DNA of 64,000 nt. Origin: an uncultured Flavobacteriaceae bacterium (lineage in GTDB: Bacteria > Bacteroidota > Bacteroidia > Flavobacteriales > Flavobacteriaceae). The position numbers were made by a program, and so were the translations under genes. The notes under the pieces were generated by a model, which did no database searches, was not told the DNA's origin, and saw nothing but the letters and a program-made list of their open reading frames with translations. This document shows positions 54,606-63,855 of this stretch, in pieces; position 1 is the stretch's first letter; every line of letters begins with the position of its first letter. Location: NCBI GenBank assembly GCA_947500575.1, contig CANMSI010000006.1, forward strand, positions 1 to 64,000, written 5' to 3'.

Positions 54606-57332
54606 ATGCGAAAGAAAATCTTAAAGATTATTGGTATTGTCTTATTGCTACTAGTAATTACATTAATAGCTGCCCCCTTCTTCTTAAAAGGCAAGATAGC
54701 AGACATTATTAAAAACAAAGTGAATGCCAATATTAATGCAACTTTTGATTTTGAAGAGGCGAACCTAAGCTTATTCAGCAATTTCCCTAATGCGGAAGTT
54801 ACCTTAGAAGGAATTTCTTTAATAAATCATGCTCCTTTTGAAGGAGACACCTTGTTCGCCTCAGAAAAAATAGTACTGAAAATGTCGGCTAATGAGTTGT
54901 TTAAAAGTGCGGATGAACCTATTCTTATTAAAAGTTTAAAAGTAAATGATGCTAACCTACATTTGGCATTAAACAAAGAAGGGGTTAGCAATTATGATAT
55001 TGGTAAGGCTGAGGAAGAAAAGGGTAGTGTAAGTTCAGTAAATACGGAAGATAGTTTTAGCCTTGCTTTGGAATCCTATGAAATTACCAATACAGCTATA
55101 CGCTATGACGACTTAACTAGTGGCATACATCTGGAATTGGTGGAAATGAATCATTCTGGTACAGGAGATTTATCATTGGAAACTTCAGAATTGGATACAA
55201 AAACAAGCGCTTTGGTATCTTTTGAAATGGATAGTACAACATACTTGTCTAATAATAAAATAGCACTAGATGCCCTTATAGGGATTGATTTGAATGAAAA
55301 TAAGTACTCTTTACTAGAGAATACGGCTATCGTAAATAAGCTTCCATTAGTTTTTGATGGATTTGTGAAACTAAATGAAGAGAATCAGGAAGTGGCGATC
55401 CATTTTAAAACCCCTTCCACTGCTTTCACTAATTTTCTCGCTCTAATTCCAGAATCGTATGCAAGTACTATTGAAAATGTACAAACTACCGGAAATTTTG
55501 AAGTAGAGGGGCGTTTTCAAGGCGTTGTAGACGATACGCATATTCCCTCATTCAACATAAAAATAAACTCGAACAATGCATCTTTTAAATATCCAGATTT
55601 GCCCAAAACGGTGAGAGATGTAAATATTGATACAGAAATAACCAATACCAGCGGAATAGCGGAAGATACTTTCATTGATATTAACAAACTATCTTTTAAA
55701 ATAGATGATGATCGCTTTTACATGCAATCTCAAATTAGAGAACTTCTAGGAAATACCAAGGTAAGCGCTCAGATAGATGCGTTGCTTCATTTGGCAAATA
55801 TCTCCAAAGCGTATCCAATGCCAGCTGATGTTGATTTAAAAGGATTGTTGCAAGCGAATATGAAGACCACTTTTGATATGGAATCAGTGGAACAAAAGAA
55901 ATACGAGAATACAAAGACTTCGGGGACTTTTAGTATTACGGATTTTGAATATAATTCTGAGGAACTAGCAAATGCTATTGCTATTGAAAAAACCGCTTTT
56001 ACTTTTAATCCAGAGACCGTTAAAGTGAATGAATTTAAAGGGAAGACGGGGGAAACAGATTTTGAGGCTTCTGGAACAATGGACAACTTTTTAGGGTTTC
56101 TTTTTAACGACGAAAAAGTAAAGGGAAACTTTGATTTAAAATCGGATCGTTTTGTTGTAAACGATTTTATGGTTGAAGAATCTCCGTCTGAAGAAAAATC
56201 TAACAGCTCTGAAATTTCAAAAGATGGGGAAGAAAAAATAAAAATACCCTCCTTTCTAGATTGCTCAATTAAGGCGAAAGCGAATACAGTGATATACGAT
56301 AATCTTACATTGAAAAATGTATCAGGGAATCTCCGTATAAAAGATGAAACAGCAGAATTGTCGCAAATGAAATCTTCTTTGTTCGATGGTAACCTTGCTT
56401 TTAATGGTAAGGTTTCTACCAAAAGTGATACGCCATCTTTTGCAATGCAACTTGGAATGGAGAATTTTAAAATTGGAGAAACTTTTAAAGCAATGGAACT
56501 GTTTCAGGTATTGGCGCCAATTGCAAATGCTCTAAAGGGAAAATTGGATTCAGATATTCAGATTTCTGGGAACTTGAATGACGATTTTACACCAAATATG
56601 GCAAGTATTTCTGGGAAAGTATTGGCAGAGTTATTGGCGACAGATATAGATCCTGAAAAAACTAAATTGCTTTCTTCGCTGACAAGTAAATTGGATTTCC
56701 TTAAGTCGGATAAATTGAATTTAAAAGGACTAAAAACCGCTTTGTCTTTTGAAGATGGTATGGTGAAAGTAAAGCCATTCACTATTGCTTATGAAGATAT
56801 TGATATTCATATTTCTGGTGGCCATTCTTTTGATCAAAAATTAAACTACACCGCCAGCCTAGAGGTGCCAGCAAAGCACTTAGGGAAAGAAGTAAATAGC
56901 TTAATCGTAAAAATTGATGATGAGGCGGTTGAAAACTTAACCATTCCTGTAAAGGCATCTATAGGCGGTGGGTATGCCAGCCCAGAAGTAACTACAGATT
57001 TTAGTTCTGGAGTTAAAAATTTAACGGCCCAATTGGTAGAAGTTCAAAAGCAGAAATTACTGAATCGTGGGAAAAACATCGTAGGAGATTTACTAGGCGG
57101 AAATACTAAAAATTCGGATTCTACGAATGCAAAGGCGAACGATAATTTGAACAATGTGCTAGACATTCTTGGAAAGGGAAATAAGAAACAAGATTCGAGC
57201 GCAGTTAAAAAGGATTCTTTGGATACTGGTAAGGATGCGATCAAAGAAAAAGCTTCAGATATTATTGGAGGGCTTTTTGGAAAGAAAAAGAAAAAAGATA
57301 CTACTGGGACTAAAAAAGATTCAGTGCAGTGA
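54606..57332 (+). CDS. AsmA-like inner membrane protein
   Basis: The 908-residue protein has an N-terminal membrane anchor (KILKIIGIVLLLLVITLIAAPFFL) and a long repetitive beta-rich region with AsmA-type repeats, including NKVNANINATFDFEEANLSLFSNFPNAEVTLEGI near the start. The C-terminal about 110 residues are Lys/Asp-rich (KKKKKDTTGTKKDS). AsmA-like proteins are thought to bridge inner and outer membranes for lipid traffic. The exact role of this member is unknown. Confidence 0.88.
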   Translation: MRKKILKIIGIVLLLLVITLIAAPFFLKGKIADIIKNKVNANINATFDFEEANLSLFSNFPNAEVTLEGISLINHAPFEGDTLFASEKIVLKMSANELFKSADEPILIKSLKVNDANLHLALNKEGVSNYDIGKAEEEKGSVSSVNTEDSFSLALESYEITNTAIRYDDLTSGIHLELVEMNHSGTGDLSLETSELDTKTSALVSFEMDSTTYLSNNKIALDALIGIDLNENKYSLLENTAIVNKLPLVFDGFVKLNEENQEVAIHFKTPSTAFTNFLALIPESYASTIENVQTTGNFEVEGRFQGVVDDTHIPSFNIKINSNNASFKYPDLPKTVRDVNIDTEITNTSGIAEDTFIDINKLSFKIDDDRFYMQSQIRELLGNTKVSAQIDALLHLANISKAYPMPADVDLKGLLQANMKTTFDMESVEQKKYENTKTSGTFSITDFEYNSEELANAIAIEKTAFTFNPETVKVNEFKGKTGETDFEASGTMDNFLGFLFNDEKVKGNFDLKSDRFVVNDFMVEESPSEEKSNSSEISKDGEEKIKIPSFLDCSIKAKANTVIYDNLTLKNVSGNLRIKDETAELSQMKSSLFDGNLAFNGKVSTKSDTPSFAMQLGMENFKIGETFKAMELFQVLAPIANALKGKLDSDIQISGNLNDDFTPNMASISGKVLAELLATDIDPEKTKLLSSLTSKLDFLKSDKLNLKGLKTALSFEDGMVKVKPFTIAYEDIDIHISGGHSFDQKLNYTASLEVPAKHLGKEVNSLIVKIDDEAVENLTIPVKASIGGGYASPEVTTDFSSGVKNLTAQLVEVQKQKLLNRGKNIVGDLLGGNTKNSDSTNAKANDNLNNVLDILGKGNKKQDSSAVKKDSLDTGKDAIKEKASDIIGGLFGKKKKKDTTGTKKDSVQ

Positions 57333-57434
57333 AACCGCTTTTTTCTTTGATTATCATTCACTTTAAAGGCCTGTAATGTTGCGCTTAAACGAAATTTTGA
57401 TCCATTGTATTCAATTTATAATGTGAAGTCGTAT

Positions 57435-57450
57435 CTTAGAAATATCTAAG
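57435..57450. promoter_or_regulatory. CTTAGA-AATA-TCTAAG dyad overlapping the Hcp gene promoter
   Basis: This perfect 6-bp inverted repeat with a 4-bp spacer lies 12 bp before the Hcp ATG. TATCTTAG (57432-57439), close to the -7 consensus, overlaps its left arm, so a repressor bound here would block transcription. Function is inferred. Confidence 0.4.
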
Positions 57451-57462
57451 TTTCAATACTAC

Positions 57463-58170
57463 ATGAGTTTTTTAGCAAAACTTTTTATCAATGGGAAGGC
57501 TATTAATGTGCTAGATACAAACGTTCAGTTTTATCAGCAATTTAATAATGCAACTCAACAGCCTGAAGGGATTCCTAACGGAGGCTTGTTTGATGTTACA
57601 ATTGAGGCTGATGGCACTACAGATATGCTGGGTTTGGCAATCTCACCAGATACTACGTGTGAAGGTTATATTCGCTTTTATAAGCGCGATGGGATGTCAA
57701 AGTTGGTAGACTACGAATTCTTTGACACCTATATTGTCCACTATGAACGGTACTTTAGAGCTTTTACAGGAGAACCAGCTTCGGATCTTCTTAGATTTTC
57801 TCCAGGTATCTTAAGGATTGGAGATGTGGTTTTTGAAAAATGGTGGAAGATTACCGACTTGAATGCAAAGCAAGCAGCTACGACCGTTCCTGTGCAAGAA
57901 GAAAAACAACCTAGGGTGGTAGATTATTATATCACTGATGCAATGAATAATAGGATTCAGGAAGCAAAAATAGGAGACACGATTTTCTTAAACGTAAAAA
58001 CAAAGGATATGATCGGGGAGTCTATGAATATTGATTTAAAGGACCAAACGGTCGACTTTAAATATCAGGGAAAATTACTTACCAATGATATGCTAACCGA
58101 TTTACAAGTAACTGGCAATCTGGAGAAGATAGAATTAGAGGTGGTGGCACCTTCGAAACAGTCAGATTAA
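57463..58170 (+). CDS. Hcp-like type VI secretion tube protein (TssD family) with C-terminal extension
   Basis: Residues about 1-130 match the Bacteroidota Hcp/TssD family: MSFLAKLFINGKAINVL, GLFDVTIEADGTTDMLGLAI, GYIRFYKRDGMSKLVDYEFFDTYIVHYERYF and LRFSPGILRIGDVVFEKWW. TssD proteins are usually about 130 residues. Here about 95 further residues follow a linker (about 140-150), forming a probable beta-sandwich (VVDYYITDAMNNRIQEAKIGDTIFLNVKTKD to LEKIELEVVAP). Such C-terminal domains on tube proteins can carry or load effectors. No other T6SS structural genes are seen in this window, so it is an orphan module. It faces a predicted lipase gene across a convergent junction. Confidence 0.8.
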   Translation: MSFLAKLFINGKAINVLDTNVQFYQQFNNATQQPEGIPNGGLFDVTIEADGTTDMLGLAISPDTTCEGYIRFYKRDGMSKLVDYEFFDTYIVHYERYFRAFTGEPASDLLRFSPGILRIGDVVFEKWWKITDLNAKQAATTVPVQEEKQPRVVDYYITDAMNNRIQEAKIGDTIFLNVKTKDMIGESMNIDLKDQTVDFKYQGKLLTNDMLTDLQVTGNLEKIELEVVAPSKQSD

Positions 58171-58203
58171 TTTATAGATTATGCCCTCTAAAATAATTCG
58201 TGG

Positions 58204-58470
58204 TTATTTTATTTTTTCTGCAATAAAATAAATCACTTGAATCAGAATGGCTATGCTAATAATTCTCACCAAAAGTAAATTCCCTTTTTGAGGTACTTTT
58301 TTGGAAAGTACTGCATAGTCTAAGGGTATAAAAATTAAGGCGACTATAGGAGCAATTATGAAACCTACTGTCAGCGCAATCCCGTTCCAATCAATATAAA
58401 AATACAGGAGTATTTGCGTCAATAAAAGAATGACAATACTCCAGAGAAAATATATAAGCCAAGGTTTCAT
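58204..58470 (-). CDS. small three-helix membrane protein, candidate immunity protein
   Basis: The 88-residue protein has three predicted transmembrane segments (about 4-25, 30-52 and 65-84). Its ATG overlaps the stop of the upstream hydrolase gene by 4 bp (ATGA), so the two are translationally coupled. I recognise no family. The tight coupling to a predicted lipase effector suggests an immunity role in the inner membrane. This is inference from context. Confidence 0.6.
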   Translation of the reverse strand: MKPWLIYFLWSIVILLLTQILLYFYIDWNGIALTVGFIIAPIVALIFIPLDYAVLSKKVPQKGNLLLVRIISIAILIQVIYFIAEKIK

Positions 58471-60068
58471 TCCTTATATCCTGGATTTTTTCCCGACCCA
58501 AATGCCGATGTTAATGCCTCTTTCGCTTTAGGGAAAAGTGCTGTTCTACTTAAATTATGAGAATCCATGGCCAAGTAGGGGAGACTGCCAGGTTTAATAG
58601 CAAGTGAGGTATTTTCAATATCTGTCTCAGCAATTAAATCTGCATGGTATTGTTGTATTAATCCTCGGTATTGAATAAGATTGGCTTTTAATGTTTTAGC
58701 TGCTCTATCATTGGCTCCACTAATTACCCATTCTAAACTATTAATTTTTGAAATAGCTCCATCCAATGCGGTAGGGGCAATTAGTTGACTAAAGAGGCGC
58801 ATCAGTAGTTCCCTAATAGTAAAGGGTTTATTTGCTTTTACACAATTTTCCACGCCTGTAATAAAACCATCATATTGTGATTTTTTATTCCTTGTATGAT
58901 AGGGATCTTTGTCTAGAATAGGGACTGGGATAATCTCAAATTTACCTTGTACTTGCTCTTCAGGGGTCCAAGTGGTATCATCTATCCGATCTGTAATGCC
59001 AGTTGGACTGGTACTAATGCTATCTAGTAAACCAAGCAAATAGCTATCCTGTATTCCAGTGTCAATGGAAAATATGGTATTGGCTATTCCCATCAACCCA
59101 ACAAAATTTAGATCGTCTAAAAATTCTGAACGACCATATCCGCCTCTTCTTGTGGTTCTATTTCCGTCAAAAATAGGTCTTTGTGTGCTGGCCCAAGTAT
59201 GAATTTCTCCCAAGCGTAGCAGAAGCTCTGCTTTTTGACCAGAGAGTATACCTCCATCTTCAAAAGTGTTTACATAGCTGATAATACCAGAAAATAATTC
59301 TTCTACCCCTTCTAGCAAATTTTCAGTTTGAGTCCACAAAAATGGGCCTTCTGTTTTATTATTAATATTGAGCTCCCCTAGAAGGTCAAATGCACTAAAA
59401 TCTGTTTGCTGAATAATGGTGATCCCTCTTTTAATTACAGCATCGTCAAAATTACTCAGTAAAATTTCCAGATTTTTTAAGGTAAAATCTGCCACAAATC
59501 GCTGGGTAATATCATACTCGTTGTATACATTAATTATTTTGCAGTCACTATGAAGCTTCGCATGATTAAGTTGATGTTGTTTTTGAAAAAAAGGAGTAGA
59601 TAAATACATAATGCTTTTTACTTTCCACTTTTCAGGAAAATCGGGACTCTCAGCAATAATTTCTGTGAATTGATTAATCACGTTTCCTCCGTGAGAATGG
59701 CCAATTAAATGTAAAAACACTTCTTCATCCGTCCAATTACTATAAACTCGTAAAAACAAATCTAAAAGACGTTCCGCAGCCTTCGTTCTTTCTTCATTAG
59801 AATTATCTCCAGACCAACTGAAAAATTTGTCCAGAATATGCAAATCAAGATATTGCGGTTTTAATTCTTTAACAGCACTCCACAGATTCTCAAGATCTGC
59901 TTTTTCTCCTTGCCAATAGGTTTTATTAGCATGATGATTGCCCCCAGTAGTATTAATAGGATCTGTAGTGCCAGCTACAAACATAACAATATCCTTTACT
60001 TCAAGAATATCTACACTTGCAGATCTTTCTTGACCTCCAATTTGTAATTTAAATGTATGCTGACCCAT
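58467..60068 (-). CDS. alpha/beta-hydrolase (lipase-like), candidate type VI effector
   Basis: The 533-residue protein has the alpha/beta-hydrolase nucleophile elbow GHSHGG (Ser125) and a candidate acid in NVYNEYDITQ (Asp186). A His residue from YHTRNKKSQ or DSHNLSR could complete the triad, but the ordering is uncertain. There is no signal peptide. The N-terminal about 22 residues (MGQHTFKLQIGGQERSASVDIL) look like a short beta segment. No named family is certain, but the gene lies opposite an Hcp with an extended C-terminus and is coupled to a small membrane protein. That matches the effector-immunity logic of lipase (Tle) type VI modules. The lipid target is unknown. Confidence 0.65.
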   Translation of the reverse strand: MGQHTFKLQIGGQERSASVDILEVKDIVMFVAGTTDPINTTGGNHHANKTYWQGEKADLENLWSAVKELKPQYLDLHILDKFFSWSGDNSNEERTKAAERLLDLFLRVYSNWTDEEVFLHLIGHSHGGNVINQFTEIIAESPDFPEKWKVKSIMYLSTPFFQKQHQLNHAKLHSDCKIINVYNEYDITQRFVADFTLKNLEILLSNFDDAVIKRGITIIQQTDFSAFDLLGELNINNKTEGPFLWTQTENLLEGVEELFSGIISYVNTFEDGGILSGQKAELLLRLGEIHTWASTQRPIFDGNRTTRRGGYGRSEFLDDLNFVGLMGIANTIFSIDTGIQDSYLLGLLDSISTSPTGITDRIDDTTWTPEEQVQGKFEIIPVPILDKDPYHTRNKKSQYDGFITGVENCVKANKPFTIRELLMRLFSQLIAPTALDGAISKINSLEWVISGANDRAAKTLKANLIQYRGLIQQYHADLIAETDIENTSLAIKPGSLPYLAMDSHNLSRTALFPKAKEALTSAFGSGKNPGYKE

Positions 60069-60240
60069 GTTTCCTATTTTCGCAAATTCTGAAGCGATCT
60101 AAATGCCTGTATGCTTTCTATAAATATACTGTAATTTCTCTCTAAAAGATATGAGATGTCTGCAATTTTCGTTAAACTGTAATCAAGGTTCGAGCAATAG
60201 ATTCTGCAAAAAATAGAAGTAATTTATGGTATGTGAGTAG

Positions 60241-61035
60241 CTAGGCAATTCCGATGGAAACATATAAACCCTCATTACCTCTGATGTTAAAAACAGTTTC
60301 ATCTTCAAATAATAGGTATTGCCCTTTAATTCCTTTTAATGCCCCACTATAGGTTGTTGCCTTCTGTAAATTAAGACTTTTTACTTTTTGTGGGTATTGT
60401 GCCACGGGAAATTCTATGACTGTTTCCTTATTGTTTTCAAGGAAAAAAGCTTTGGCTTCCTCAGGAATAAATGACTTCAGCCTTTTACTCCACGCAACAA
60501 GGTCTTCATCAACTCCTGTATTGGTAAGCATTTTTCTCCAGTTTGTTTTATCAGCTACATGGTCTTTCAAAGCGACTTCTGTAATTCCGGCAAGATAGCG
60601 GTTGGGGGCTTCTAAAATTTCTATGGCTTCATGGGCTCCCTGATCTATCCAACGGGTAGGAACTTGAGACTTTCTGGTGACACCCACTTTAATATTACTA
60701 GAATTGGCCAAGTATACAATATGGGGTTGCAATTGCACCTTCTTTTCATATGCCAAGTCTCGATCTTCTTTATCTAAGTGCGCAGTACTTAATTCTGGGC
60801 GCAGAATCCACTCCCCTGCAGAGGGTATTTCAAAAAAACAATTTTTACAGAACCCCTGACGATATATAGGTCTATCGTTACCACAGTTCAAACATTGAAA
60901 TTTCAAAAATTGAAGATGCAATTCTTTATTGAGAAGCTGATTTACGTGTATAAAGTCGTTTTCAAAAACTAAATAGTATTGAATAGGTTGTCCTATTTCG
61001 GTTTGCATTTTCCGTAAAACGCCCTCGTATTGCAT
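60241..61035 (-). CDS. DUF2797 family protein
   Basis: The 264-residue protein matches the DUF2797 layout: a Cys motif (CLNCGNDRPIYRQGFCKNCF) that probably binds zinc, HIVYLANSSNIKVGVTRKSQVPTRWIDQGA with GIY-YIG-like character, and a C-terminal beta domain (GALKGIKGQYLLFEDETVFNIRGNEG). Function is unknown. The gene is divergent from the GH3 gene at 61160. Confidence 0.88.
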   Translation of the reverse strand: MQYEGVLRKMQTEIGQPIQYYLVFENDFIHVNQLLNKELHLQFLKFQCLNCGNDRPIYRQGFCKNCFFEIPSAGEWILRPELSTAHLDKEDRDLAYEKKVQLQPHIVYLANSSNIKVGVTRKSQVPTRWIDQGAHEAIEILEAPNRYLAGITEVALKDHVADKTNWRKMLTNTGVDEDLVAWSKRLKSFIPEEAKAFFLENNKETVIEFPVAQYPQKVKSLNLQKATTYSGALKGIKGQYLLFEDETVFNIRGNEGLYVSIGIA

Positions 61036-61159
61036 AGTACTAAGTCTTTATGATGGAATGTAAAATAATCTATTTGAAAATGATAACTTTAAGGGCTATT
61101 TTTAAGAAACCAAAATTCATTTTTAATAGCCCGATAATATCGGTATAAAGATACCAAAA

Positions 61160-62674
61160 ATGCCCATACCACTCGTTAATTCTATCGCATCATGGCTGCT
61201 TAAAAAACGTTACCATCAGATAGAACTATTTTTGAAATATCCAGCTGAAGTACAAGAAGAAGTGCTGCATCAGTTATTAGATATTGCCAAGGATACTGAG
61301 ATTGGAAGAACCTACGATTTTGATTCTATTACCAATTACAAAACGTTTGCTGAGCGAATCCCTATTAGGTCGTATGAAGAGATAGACCCTATGATAGAAC
61401 GTACGCGGCGAGGAGAGCAAAATGTATTTTGGCCTACCACCATTAAATGGTTTGCTAAAAGTAGTGGTACTACTAATGCCAAGAGTAAGTTTATTCCAGT
61501 AAGTTCAGAAGCTTTAGAAGATTGCCATTATAAATCTGGTAAAGACTTATTGTGCTTGTATTTAAATAATAATGAGAATTCACAACTATTTACGGGAAAG
61601 AGTTTGCGCTTAGGAGGGAGTAAGGAATTGTACGAGGATAACGGCACCTTTTTTGGAGATTTATCCGCTATTCTGATTGATAATATGCCGTTTTGGGCAG
61701 AATTGAGCAGTACACCCAGTAATAAAGTCTCTTTAATGAGTGAATGGGAAATTAAAATGCAAGCGATTATTAAGGAGAGTATGCAAGAAAATGTGACCAG
61801 TTTAGCTGGGGTGCCTTCTTGGATGTTGGTACTTCTAAATAATGTATTGCAAGAGACAGGGAAGGACCATATTTTTGAAGTTTGGGAGAACATAGAAGTG
61901 TATTTTCATGGGGGTGTAAGTTTTAACCCTTACAAACAGCAGTATAAAAATTTGTTCCCTAACAAGAGTTTTAATTATTATGAAATTTATAATGCTTCTG
62001 AAGGTTTTTTTGCCATTCAGGATAGAAACAATGCAGATGATCTTCTTTTAATGTTGGATTATGGAATTTTTTATGAGTTCATACCAATGAACACATATGG
62101 TACCCCTCATCAGAAGGCGATTCCTTTATGGGAAGTAGAAGTTCATAAAAATTACGCTATCATCATTACCACCAATGCGGGCTTATGGCGCTACAAAATT
62201 GGAGATACGGTACGGTTTACTTCTACAAGTCCGTACCGTGTAAAAGTTACGGGAAGAACAAAGCATCATATCAATGCCTTTGGTGAAGAATTGATTATTG
62301 AGAATACGGAAGAGGCTCTTAAAAATATCTGTAAAAAAACAGGAGCAGAGATTAAGGATTACACCGTGGCTCCCATTTTTATGGCAGGCAAAGAGAAAGG
62401 AGCGCACGAATGGATCATAGAGTTTAGAAAGGAACCAGATGAAATTAACTATTTTACTGAGTTTTTGGACAATGCCCTTAAATCTTTGAATTCTGATTAC
62501 GAAGCTAAGCGTTATAATAATATGACACTTAAGATGCCTAAAGTGCATGTTGCCAGGGAAAATCTCTTTTATGATTGGTTAAAATCTAAAGACAAGTTAG
62601 GAGGACAACATAAAATACCAAGACTTTCTAATGAACGAGATTATCTAGAAGAATTGCTTAAAATGAATGCTTAG
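61160..62674 (+). CDS. GH3-family acyl-adenylate/amide synthetase
   Basis: The 504-residue protein belongs to the GH3 family, whose plant members conjugate carboxylic acids to amino acids through acyl-AMP. Features are WFAKSSGTTNAKSKFIPVS (ATP-binding motif), YYEIYNASEGFFAIQD and YRVKVTGRTKHHINAFGEELI. Bacterial members of this type are common in Bacteroidota, but substrates are not known. It starts 124 bp from the divergent DUF2797 gene. Confidence 0.92.
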   Translation: MPIPLVNSIASWLLKKRYHQIELFLKYPAEVQEEVLHQLLDIAKDTEIGRTYDFDSITNYKTFAERIPIRSYEEIDPMIERTRRGEQNVFWPTTIKWFAKSSGTTNAKSKFIPVSSEALEDCHYKSGKDLLCLYLNNNENSQLFTGKSLRLGGSKELYEDNGTFFGDLSAILIDNMPFWAELSSTPSNKVSLMSEWEIKMQAIIKESMQENVTSLAGVPSWMLVLLNNVLQETGKDHIFEVWENIEVYFHGGVSFNPYKQQYKNLFPNKSFNYYEIYNASEGFFAIQDRNNADDLLLMLDYGIFYEFIPMNTYGTPHQKAIPLWEVEVHKNYAIIITTNAGLWRYKIGDTVRFTSTSPYRVKVTGRTKHHINAFGEELIIENTEEALKNICKKTGAEIKDYTVAPIFMAGKEKGAHEWIIEFRKEPDEINYFTEFLDNALKSLNSDYEAKRYNNMTLKMPKVHVARENLFYDWLKSKDKLGGQHKIPRLSNERDYLEELLKMNA

Positions 62675-62709
62675 ATTAAATTTTACCCTATTCAAACACC
62701 AATAGCGCC

Positions 62710-63855
62710 ATGGATGTAACCGCTGTTTTGAATTTTCTTTTAATTGCCGGCGCAATTCACGGTTTTATCTTCAATATTGCCACTTTTTTGGCACGGAAAA
62801 AGATTGAAAAACCAGTGGTTTTTCTCAACCTTTTTGTGTTCTTTCTGTCTTTAAATAACCTTCAATCTTGGTTAATTGCCAAAGACTTTGTATTTGATTT
62901 CTTTTTCCTCAAACACTTTGTTTTTCCTTGGTATGTGTTAATAGTTCCTATGTTCTATGCGTTTTTAGTGCATTACTTAGGTATTGAAAAAAAGCGATTG
63001 CCCTTTATAGGACTCAGTATAACCATCTTTGTAATAGCTGTCTTGGCAAGAACTGCCTTGTTAGTTTTAGTAGAAAAAAAATTGTTGGCATTAGAAAATG
63101 TAACGCTATATAATTCCTTAGAAGATGCAATTGCTTTGTTGTATTCGATCTTCATTTTTATAAAAGCAATTCGTGTACTTTATTCGTATCAAGAATTATA
63201 TCAATCGATTCTGACTTTTGATGATTTAAAGTGGATTAAAAGATTTATCAAGCTTGGGGGTATCATTTTTGTATTATGGGGTATTGCTGTCTTGCTCAAT
63301 ATTTTTTCAGATACCATAAAAGCCCCCTACAGTTATTATCCGCTTCGCCTGGGCTCTTCCATTCTTATTTATTGGATTGGATACCAAGCGTTTTTTAGAT
63401 ATATCGTTTTAAAAGATCGGATTGTTTTGAGACGGGAAATACGCAAAGCGGAGACAGTAACACTAGCTATATCTGCAAATCAAAAAGCTGATATATCCCA
63501 AAAAATTGATAAGCAAGAAATAGAGTTTAATCAGATTAACTCCTACGTCAGAGATACACAACGCTATTTTGATCCGTATTTAAGTTTGGAAAAGCTTGCA
63601 GAAGAACTACATCTTAGTACCAGTAAACTATCTATGCTCGTTAATCAATATAGCCAGCAAAACTTCTCTGATTACATTAATAGTATGCGTGTTGAAGATG
63701 CCAAAAAATTATTGGCGTCTTCAGATTTTGAAGCCTATACCATTGTTTCGATCGGTTTGGAATGTGGTTTTAATTCAAGATCTACTTTTTATTCTGCTTT
63801 TAAGAAATTTACAGGGCAAACTCCCTCTGCTTATAGAAATGAATACACTTCCTAA
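62710..63855 (+). CDS. membrane-anchored AraC-family regulator
   Basis: The 381-residue protein has about seven N-terminal transmembrane segments (to about residue 240) and a C-terminal AraC-type HTH domain (about 275-375), including LEKLAEELHLSTSKLSMLVNQYSQQNFSDYINSMRVEDAKKLL and SIGLECGFNSRSTFYSAFKKFTGQTPSAYR. It is a membrane-bound one-component regulator with an unknown signal. It follows the GH3 gene by 35 bp and may be co-transcribed. Confidence 0.9.
   Translation: MDVTAVLNFLLIAGAIHGFIFNIATFLARKKIEKPVVFLNLFVFFLSLNNLQSWLIAKDFVFDFFFLKHFVFPWYVLIVPMFYAFLVHYLGIEKKRLPFIGLSITIFVIAVLARTALLVLVEKKLLALENVTLYNSLEDAIALLYSIFIFIKAIRVLYSYQELYQSILTFDDLKWIKRFIKLGGIIFVLWGIAVLLNIFSDTIKAPYSYYPLRLGSSILIYWIGYQAFFRYIVLKDRIVLRREIRKAETVTLAISANQKADISQKIDKQEIEFNQINSYVRDTQRYFDPYLSLEKLAEELHLSTSKLSMLVNQYSQQNFSDYINSMRVEDAKKLLASSDFEAYTIVSIGLECGFNSRSTFYSAFKKFTGQTPSAYRNEYTS

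Noticed and set aside
55787-56422. Long minus-strand open frame (211 codons) inside the AsmA-like gene
   Set aside because: It is antisense to a well-supported gene, has low-complexity Ser/Phe/Lys-rich composition typical of complementary frames, and shows no domain features.
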